The notes under the pieces: model-generated | The model's database searches: none | Told to the model about the DNA's origin: nothing | The model's input: only the letters and a program-made list of their open reading frames with translations | Origin: Flavobacteriaceae bacterium UBA7433 | GTDB lineage: Bacteria > Bacteroidota > Bacteroidia > Flavobacteriales > Flavobacteriaceae | Assembly: GCA_002477565.1 (NCBI GenBank) | Contig: DLQL01000106.1 | Coordinates: 1-18,219 of the forward strand | Length of the DNA stretch: 18,219 nucleotides | Direction of reading: 5' to 3' | Shown: piece after piece, positions 13,880-18,219 of the stretch | Position numbering within the stretch: the first letter of the stretch is position 1 | How the letters are laid out: every line of letters begins with the position of its first letter | Position numbers and translations under genes: made by a program

Positions 13880-16396
13880 ATGAAGACGATTTTGGTGATT
13901 GGAAATGGAATGGTTGGCTACAAATTTTGTGAAAAATTTGTTTCAAAAGCTCCAGCAGATGCCTTTAAATTAGTGGTCTTTGGTGAAGAGCCAAGACCTG
14001 CATACGACCGAGTTCATTTGAGTGCTTTTTTTGAAAATGAAGATGCAAAAGCGTTGGAGCTAGCGCCGAGATCTTGGTACGAAACACACGGAATCGAATT
14101 GATTACCAACGAACGGGTAACGGACATCCACAGAACTACAAAGACCGTGACCACCCTCAGCGAAAAAACCTATGCATACGACCTGGTTGTACTCGCTACG
14201 GGATCTTCTGCTTTTGTGCCTCCCATCAAAGGAGTCGAAAAGAAAGGTGTATTTGTGTACCGAACTATTGAAGATTTAGAGGAGACTTTGGCCTATGCAA
14301 AAACATTGACCTCTGACGGCTTGCCAAAAAAAGCGGCAGTTTTGGGAGGAGGACTCTTGGGCTTAGAAGCTGCAAAAGCAGTTTTGGACATGGGTTTAGA
14401 GCCGCATGTCGTTGAATTTGCATCCAAGTTGATGCCCCGGCAATTGGACACGGAGGGGAGCAACATTCTACAATCCAAATTGGAATCTTTGGGAATTCAC
14501 ATTCATTTGAACAAAGCCACCAACCAGATTTTAGGAGCCGACCATATTACCGGAATGGAATTTGGAGAAGACGACACGCTAGACGTCGAAATGTTAGTCG
14601 TTTCTGCAGGAATTCGGCCAAGAGATGAGTTGGGAAAAACCTGTGGCTTGGAGATGGGCACACGGGGAGGCGTAGTTGTAGACAATGCACTCAGGACCTC
14701 GGACCCCAGTATATTTGCCATTGGAGAAGTCGCTTTGTACAATCAAATGATTTACGGACTGGTTGCACCGGGATATGAGATGGCTGAAGTTGCTGTCAAT
14801 CAAATCCTCGGAAACACCGAATCCTTAATGTCGGCAGAAATAGACATGTCCACCAAATTGAAATTGATCGGGGTGGATGTGGCGAGCTTTGGAGATCCCT
14901 TTGCTTCCGCAGATAAGGCACATGCCATTGTTTTTGAAAATAAATTCAAAGGACTTTACAAACGAATCAACGTATCCACAGACGGCAGCCGATTGCTCGG
15001 AGGAATTCTAGTGGGAGATGCAAGCGACTACAACAACTTGTTGCAACTCTATCAGAATGCCATGCCCTTGCCGGAAAATCCAGAAGATTTGATCATAGGG
15101 GCCCGCGGGGAGGGAGCTGCATCCTTCGGTTCCGTGTTGGACTTGCCGGACACGGCAGTGGTTTGTTCCTGTGAAGCAGTCACCAAAGGAGCGATTTGTT
15201 GCCAAGTAGATGCAGGTATAGAAACCCTCAAAGATTTGGCAGCAGAAACCAAAGCCACCACGGGATGTGGAGGTTGCAAGCCCATGGTAGATGATCTTTT
15301 AAAAGAGACCTTGAAAGCGGCGGGCAAAGTTGTCAAAGAAACCCTTTGTGAGCACTTTGATTACTCCAGACAAGAACTCTATGACATCATACAACTCAAA
15401 GGAATCAAAACGTACGATGCCCTATTAGAAAGCCATGGGAAAGGGGCCGGATGTGAAACTTGCAAACCCGCTTTGGCTTCTTTGTTTGCAAGCATTTACA
15501 ACGAAACAGCCAACAAACAAGAAACCATACAAGACTCCAACGACCGCTTTTTGGCCAACATCCAAAGAAATGGAACTTATTCGGTAGTTCCCCGGGTTGC
15601 AGGTGGAGAAATCACCCCCAAACAATTGATTGTTATCGGTGAGATTGCAGCCAAATACGATTTGTACACAAAAATTACAGGTGGCCAACGAATTGATATG
15701 TTTGGCGCTCGTTTGGACCAACTGCCTTCAATTTGGAAAGAATTGATTGCAGAAGGTTTTGAAAGTGGCCATGCATATGGAAAGTCCCTGCGAACTGTCA
15801 AAAGCTGTGTAGGCTCTACTTGGTGCCGATACGGCATGGATGAAAGTGTCAGTTTTGCCATTGAATTGGAAAACCGCTACAAGGGAATTCGCTCTCCACA
15901 CAAAATCAAAGGCGGTGTTTCCGGTTGTATCCGTGAATGTGCCGAAGCCCGGTGCAAGGATTTTGGAATCATTGCAGTAGAAGGAGGATGGAATTTGTAT
16001 GTAGGCGGAAATGGAGGGGCCAACCCAAGGCATGCAGAATTGCTAGCAGAAAAAATAGACAACAAAACGGTAGTGACTTATATCGATCGTTTTTTGATGT
16101 TTTATATCAAAACAGCCTTGCCTTTGATGCGAACTGCCGCATGGTTGGAAAAATTAGACGGAGGAATTGACTACCTAAAAGAGGTCGTTGTCCAAGATTC
16201 TCTAAAGATTTGTGAAGATTTGGACCGGCAGATGCACGCATTGGTAGACACCTACAAATGCGAGTGGAAAGAAGCGATTGAAAATATTGAAATTCAAAAC
16301 AGGTACAGTCACTTTGTAAATTCAGATGCCATCGATGAAAACCTCAATTTTGTGCCTTTAAGGACACAAAAAATGCCCGAATTGTGGAAGTCCTAA
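13880..16396 (+). CDS. nirB: Assimilatory NAD(P)H nitrite reductase, large subunit
   Basis: The 838-residue protein reduces nitrite to ammonium in the cytoplasm with electrons from NAD(P)H. The N-terminal FAD fold starts with VIGNGMVGYKF (G8, G10, G13) and is followed by an NAD(P)H site, VLGGGLLGLEAA. A BFD-like [2Fe-2S] domain has C429, C431, C463 and C466. A second, partial BFD-like domain follows (LCEHFDYSRQEL and GCETCKP). The C-terminal half-domain and catalytic domain have the siroheme/[4Fe-4S] ligands C643-x5-C649 and C683-x3-C687. Length and order match E. coli NirB (847 residues). The FAD module is paralogous to the C-terminal module of the nitrate reductase at 1182-4715. It is the first gene of the plus-strand group, with nirD 124 bp downstream, and is preceded by motif A and a -7 element. 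Confidence 0.97.
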   Translation: MKTILVIGNGMVGYKFCEKFVSKAPADAFKLVVFGEEPRPAYDRVHLSAFFENEDAKALELAPRSWYETHGIELITNERVTDIHRTTKTVTTLSEKTYAYDLVVLATGSSAFVPPIKGVEKKGVFVYRTIEDLEETLAYAKTLTSDGLPKKAAVLGGGLLGLEAAKAVLDMGLEPHVVEFASKLMPRQLDTEGSNILQSKLESLGIHIHLNKATNQILGADHITGMEFGEDDTLDVEMLVVSAGIRPRDELGKTCGLEMGTRGGVVVDNALRTSDPSIFAIGEVALYNQMIYGLVAPGYEMAEVAVNQILGNTESLMSAEIDMSTKLKLIGVDVASFGDPFASADKAHAIVFENKFKGLYKRINVSTDGSRLLGGILVGDASDYNNLLQLYQNAMPLPENPEDLIIGARGEGAASFGSVLDLPDTAVVCSCEAVTKGAICCQVDAGIETLKDLAAETKATTGCGGCKPMVDDLLKETLKAAGKVVKETLCEHFDYSRQELYDIIQLKGIKTYDALLESHGKGAGCETCKPALASLFASIYNETANKQETIQDSNDRFLANIQRNGTYSVVPRVAGGEITPKQLIVIGEIAAKYDLYTKITGGQRIDMFGARLDQLPSIWKELIAEGFESGHAYGKSLRTVKSCVGSTWCRYGMDESVSFAIELENRYKGIRSPHKIKGGVSGCIRECAEARCKDFGIIAVEGGWNLYVGGNGGANPRHAELLAEKIDNKTVVTYIDRFLMFYIKTALPLMRTAAWLEKLDGGIDYLKEVVVQDSLKICEDLDRQMHALVDTYKCEWKEAIENIEIQNRYSHFVNSDAIDENLNFVPLRTQKMPELWKS

Positions 16397-16418
16397 CCCC
16401 CATCATTCAATAAGATTT

Positions 16419-16486
16419 GGGGCACCCAATTTCAAGAACGGCTGTTTTGATAATTTAATAGTTGTTTTCGAAAAGTGCCCCTTTTT
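16419..16486 (+). other. Wide-loop inverted repeat between nirB and nirD
   Basis: GGGGCAC (16419-16425) and GTGCCCC (16475-16481) are exact inverse copies separated by 49 nt, and the second arm is followed by five T. As RNA it would close a large loop and end like a terminator, located 23 bp after nirB. It could be a partial terminator that lowers nirD relative to nirB, or a regulated structure. The loop itself shows no strong internal pairing to my eye. Confidence 0.45.
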
Positions 16487-16520
16487 ATAAAATCAACAGC
16501 GTACACCTTTAAAACACCCA

Positions 16521-16901
16521 ATGATGTCAACAACAAGAGCACCCTATGTCACCACTCCAATAGAAAAAGTTAAGACCTGGTTCAAGGCAGCACCTGTCAC
16601 AAAATTTCCCTCCAACGGAGGTGCTTGTGTTCAATACAAAGGCAAACAGATTGCCGTTTTTAATTTCACCAAAGAAGACAAATGGTATGCCTGCCAAAAT
16701 TTATGTCCTCACAAAATGGAAATGGTCCTTTCTCGTGGGATGATTGGCGATGCTGCTGGAATTCCAAAAGTCGCTTGCCCGTTGCACAAAAAAACCTTTT
16801 CTTTGGATTCAGGTGAAAATCTAAATGGGGATTTGGAAGCCATTGCAGTCTACCCAGTCAAAGTAGAAGGGGGATTTGTCTATTTGGGCTTTTCTGATTA
16901 G
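16521..16901 (+). CDS. nirD: Nitrite reductase small subunit, Rieske-type
   Basis: A 126-residue partner of NirB with a Rieske-like fold. It keeps a complete ligand set: C62-P-H64 (LCPHK) and C86-P-L-H89 (CPLHK), so it should bind a [2Fe-2S] cluster. As I recall, E. coli NirD has the fold but has lost these ligands, so this protein belongs to the cluster-bearing group. VLSRGMIGD and the C-terminal KVEGGFVYLGF are typical of NirD. Two adjacent ATG codons (16521 and 16524) are possible starts and differ by one residue. It follows nirB with an inverted repeat between them. Confidence 0.95.
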   Translation: MMSTTRAPYVTTPIEKVKTWFKAAPVTKFPSNGGACVQYKGKQIAVFNFTKEDKWYACQNLCPHKMEMVLSRGMIGDAAGIPKVACPLHKKTFSLDSGENLNGDLEAIAVYPVKVEGGFVYLGFSD

Positions 16902-16935
16902 TGTCAATTTCATTTTTTTTGAAAAATTTTCAACC

Positions 16936-16943
16936 TATCTTTG
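16936..16943 (+). promoter_or_regulatory. -7 element ahead of the DUF4202-type gene
   Basis: TATCTTTG fits TAnnTTTG. A transcript starting near 16949 would have a leader of about 109 nt, which contains the hairpin at 17019-17035. Confidence 0.4.
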
Positions 16944-17018
16944 TGACACAAAAACAACGCAAGTTCTTCAGGTGTTTTACTGTTGATTCCCGAAAAATGC
17001 TGTAGAAAAATACAAACT

Positions 17019-17035
17019 CTTCTTCAAAGAAGAAG
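17019..17035 (+). other. Hairpin in the leader of the DUF4202-type gene
   Basis: CTTCTTC-AAA-GAAGAAG is a perfect 7-bp inverted repeat with a 3-nt loop, ending 22 bp before the start codon at 17058. It could affect translation start. No U run follows, so it is not a terminator. Confidence 0.35.
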
Positions 17036-17057
17036 TCATAAAACAAAGAGTACTCAT

Positions 17058-17645
17058 ATGAATTCTGATAGATTCTCAGCCGCCATTCGACTTTTTGACG
17101 AAGCCAACCGACAAGACCCAAACCGCGAAGATTGGGAAGGAGTTTCTCATCCCAAAGAACTATTGTATGCAGAAAGAATGTCTGAAGGCCTTAAGAAGTT
17201 CGCTCCTAATACCTCTGAAGCATTACAGCTTACCGTTAGGTGTCAACACATTTGCCGTTGGGAAATCCCCAGAGACTCTTACGAAATGAATCGAACGGGA
17301 TATTTGATGTGGCGCCAAAACTTGAAAAAATTTCACGCCAAAAAAGCATCTCAAATTCTTCAGTCGACAGGATACGATTCAGAAACCATTGACAAGGTAG
17401 CCTTTCTTCTTCAAAAAAAACAATTGAAACACCACCCCGAAACACAAATTTTGGAAGACGTCATCTGTTTGGTGTTTTTGGAATTTTACTTCGATGCTTT
17501 TTCAGAAAAGTACACCGACGAAAAATTGATTGATGTCCTGCAGAAAACATGGAAAAAAATGTCGAAAAGAGGTCACGAAGCAGCCTTAAAGTTGCCCCTT
17601 TCTGACAATGCCTTGCGTTTGGTAAAAGCGGCGCTCGGTCTTTGA
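17058..17645 (+). CDS. DUF4202-family protein
   Basis: I take the ATG at 17058 (195 residues), where the protein-like sequence MNSDRFSAAIRLFDEANRQD begins and a weak AAAGAG precedes the start. The in-frame ATG at 16983 would add 25 lysine- and arginine-rich residues that look like translated leader. From memory the sequence matches the DUF4202 family, which has been seen next to nitrite assimilation genes; the function is unknown. The protein is mostly helical and soluble, without signal or membrane segments. It has several conserved-looking polar motifs: YAERM, RCQHICRWEIPRD, MNRTGYLMWRQ, LKHHPETQILEDVICLVFLEF. The H and E/D residues in these recall a helical metal-binding (HD-like) fold, but this is a guess. 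Position directly after nirBD suggests a role in nitrate/nitrite assimilation. Confidence 0.8.
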   Translation: MNSDRFSAAIRLFDEANRQDPNREDWEGVSHPKELLYAERMSEGLKKFAPNTSEALQLTVRCQHICRWEIPRDSYEMNRTGYLMWRQNLKKFHAKKASQILQSTGYDSETIDKVAFLLQKKQLKHHPETQILEDVICLVFLEFYFDAFSEKYTDEKLIDVLQKTWKKMSKRGHEAALKLPLSDNALRLVKAALGL

Positions 17646-17716
17646 TTCGCTGTGTCAAAACCTTCACGTCAATCACCTGCCTTGTAAATTAGTAAGATTT
17701 ACTGCATTCTTTTTTT

Positions 17717-17724
17717 TATTTTTG
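17717..17724 (+). promoter_or_regulatory. Possible -7 element directly before the PAS sensor gene
   Basis: TATTTTTG fits TAnnTTTG, but the start codon follows after only four bases (CGGA). If used, the transcript would be leaderless or nearly so. It may be a chance match in a T-rich stretch. Confidence 0.3.
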
Positions 17725-17728
17725 CGGA

Positions 17729-18219
17729 ATGGCGCCACCAAAAGAATACACCAACATTCCCTTGTTATTGCAAAAACTCATGATCAGAGCTTTTCTGCTA
17801 CTCGCCGGACTGCCTGTTTTTTTCTATATCCTACTGACCTATTTTCAGATTGAGTTTTCGTTGTCCGTCTTATCTGTATTGACATTTGTTTTTGTACTGT
17901 TGTTTTTTCTTCGAAAATACTTTCAGAAACTCATCGCCATTTTGATTGAATCCAACATTTACAACAAGGCACAAATTGAAGAACTCAAAGAGCAATACGA
18001 ATTGAAAGAACAGGCGTATCAAGAATTGGAAAGTTTGAATTACGTGATGGACAATGCTGCTTTGTTTGCCAGTGTAAAATGGGACGGAACAGTCCTCTAT
18101 ATGAGTAAAAAATTCTCAGATCTTTTGGGTTTGGACAAAAAAGAAATCCGGGGCTCGATTGAGCATTTGCTCACCCAAAAGGAAGGACAGCAACAAAACC
18201 TAAAAGACCTGTTTCAATC
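17729..18219 (+). CDS. Membrane-anchored PAS-domain sensor, probably a histidine kinase (partial)
   Basis: The frame opens at an ATG (MAPPKEYTNIPLLL) and runs off the right edge after 163 residues. Two hydrophobic helices lie at about 19-38 and 45-62, joined by a loop of only a few residues, so there is no periplasmic sensing domain. A charged helical linker, probably coiled coil, spans about 74-103. A PAS domain begins near 104 (MDNAALFASVKWDGTVLYMSKKFSDLLGL). The kinase part is not in the window, so the class is inferred; a PAS sensor histidine kinase is most likely. It is a candidate partner for the orphan response regulator at 4913-5575, from the other end of the island. It lies 83 bp after the DUF4202-type gene. 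Confidence 0.75.
   Translation, partial: MAPPKEYTNIPLLLQKLMIRAFLLLAGLPVFFYILLTYFQIEFSLSVLSVLTFVFVLLFFLRKYFQKLIAILIESNIYNKAQIEELKEQYELKEQAYQELESLNYVMDNAALFASVKWDGTVLYMSKKFSDLLGLDKKEIRGSIEHLLTQKEGQQQNLKDLFQ

Noticed and set aside
16983..17057. Earlier start for the DUF4202-type gene
   Set aside because: The added 25 residues are K/R-rich and include the translated hairpin arms; the sequence from 17058 looks like the true N-terminus.
1..18219. Search for insertion sequences, phage genes, CRISPR repeats, tRNA or rRNA
   Set aside because: No transposase or integrase motifs, no regularly spaced repeats and no tRNA-like cloverleaf were noticed; the region looks like a stable chromosomal island.

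Overview
The window is a nitrate and nitrite assimilation island, most likely from the chromosome of a flavobacterium (Bacteroidota, Flavobacteriia). The reasons are the A+T-rich sequence, the near absence of Shine-Dalgarno sites, the many TAnnTTTG-type -7 promoter elements ahead of genes, and the gene set itself. I see no tRNA, rRNA, CRISPR array or mobile element.

Left part, minus strand (1-5575): a partial gene for a siroheme-reductase-like, probably rubredoxin-linked protein runs off the left edge. It lies directly behind a very large fused assimilatory nitrate reductase (molybdopterin domain + NirB-type FAD/NAD(P)H module + BFD-like [2Fe-2S] domain on one chain). Upstream of that is a NarL/FixJ-type response regulator. 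Middle part, minus strand (5763-11417): an outer-membrane porin of the alginate-export type, then a complete nitrate ABC importer read nrtA-nrtB-nrtC-nrtD. Next are two tandem FNR-like regulators (11658-13249), both with the four cysteines expected for an iron-sulfur sensor. A 630-bp divergent intergenic region follows. Right part, plus strand (13880-18219): nirB, nirD, a DUF4202-type gene and the start of a membrane-anchored PAS sensor that runs off the right edge.

Together the genes make a full route: nitrate crosses the outer membrane (porin), is captured and imported (NrtABCD), reduced to nitrite (fused Nas), then to ammonium (NirBD). Control is probably by the FNR-like pair and by a two-component system whose members lie at opposite ends of the island.

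The most notable signals not explained by the genes are two short dyad motifs in intergenic DNA. Motif A is TACGTA-N4-TACGTA, ahead of nirB, the nitrate reductase and the second FNR-like gene. Motif B contains AAACTGCT, usually followed after 4 bp by its inverse. I found its four exact copies only between genes: ahead of the porin, nrtA and the first FNR-like gene, and in the nirB divergent region. Both fit the 14-bp spacing of Crp/Fnr-type operators. Other points worth checking are the asymmetric ATPase pair, RNA hairpins in the nas leader and between nrtA and nrtB, and a wide-loop inverted repeat between nirB and nirD.
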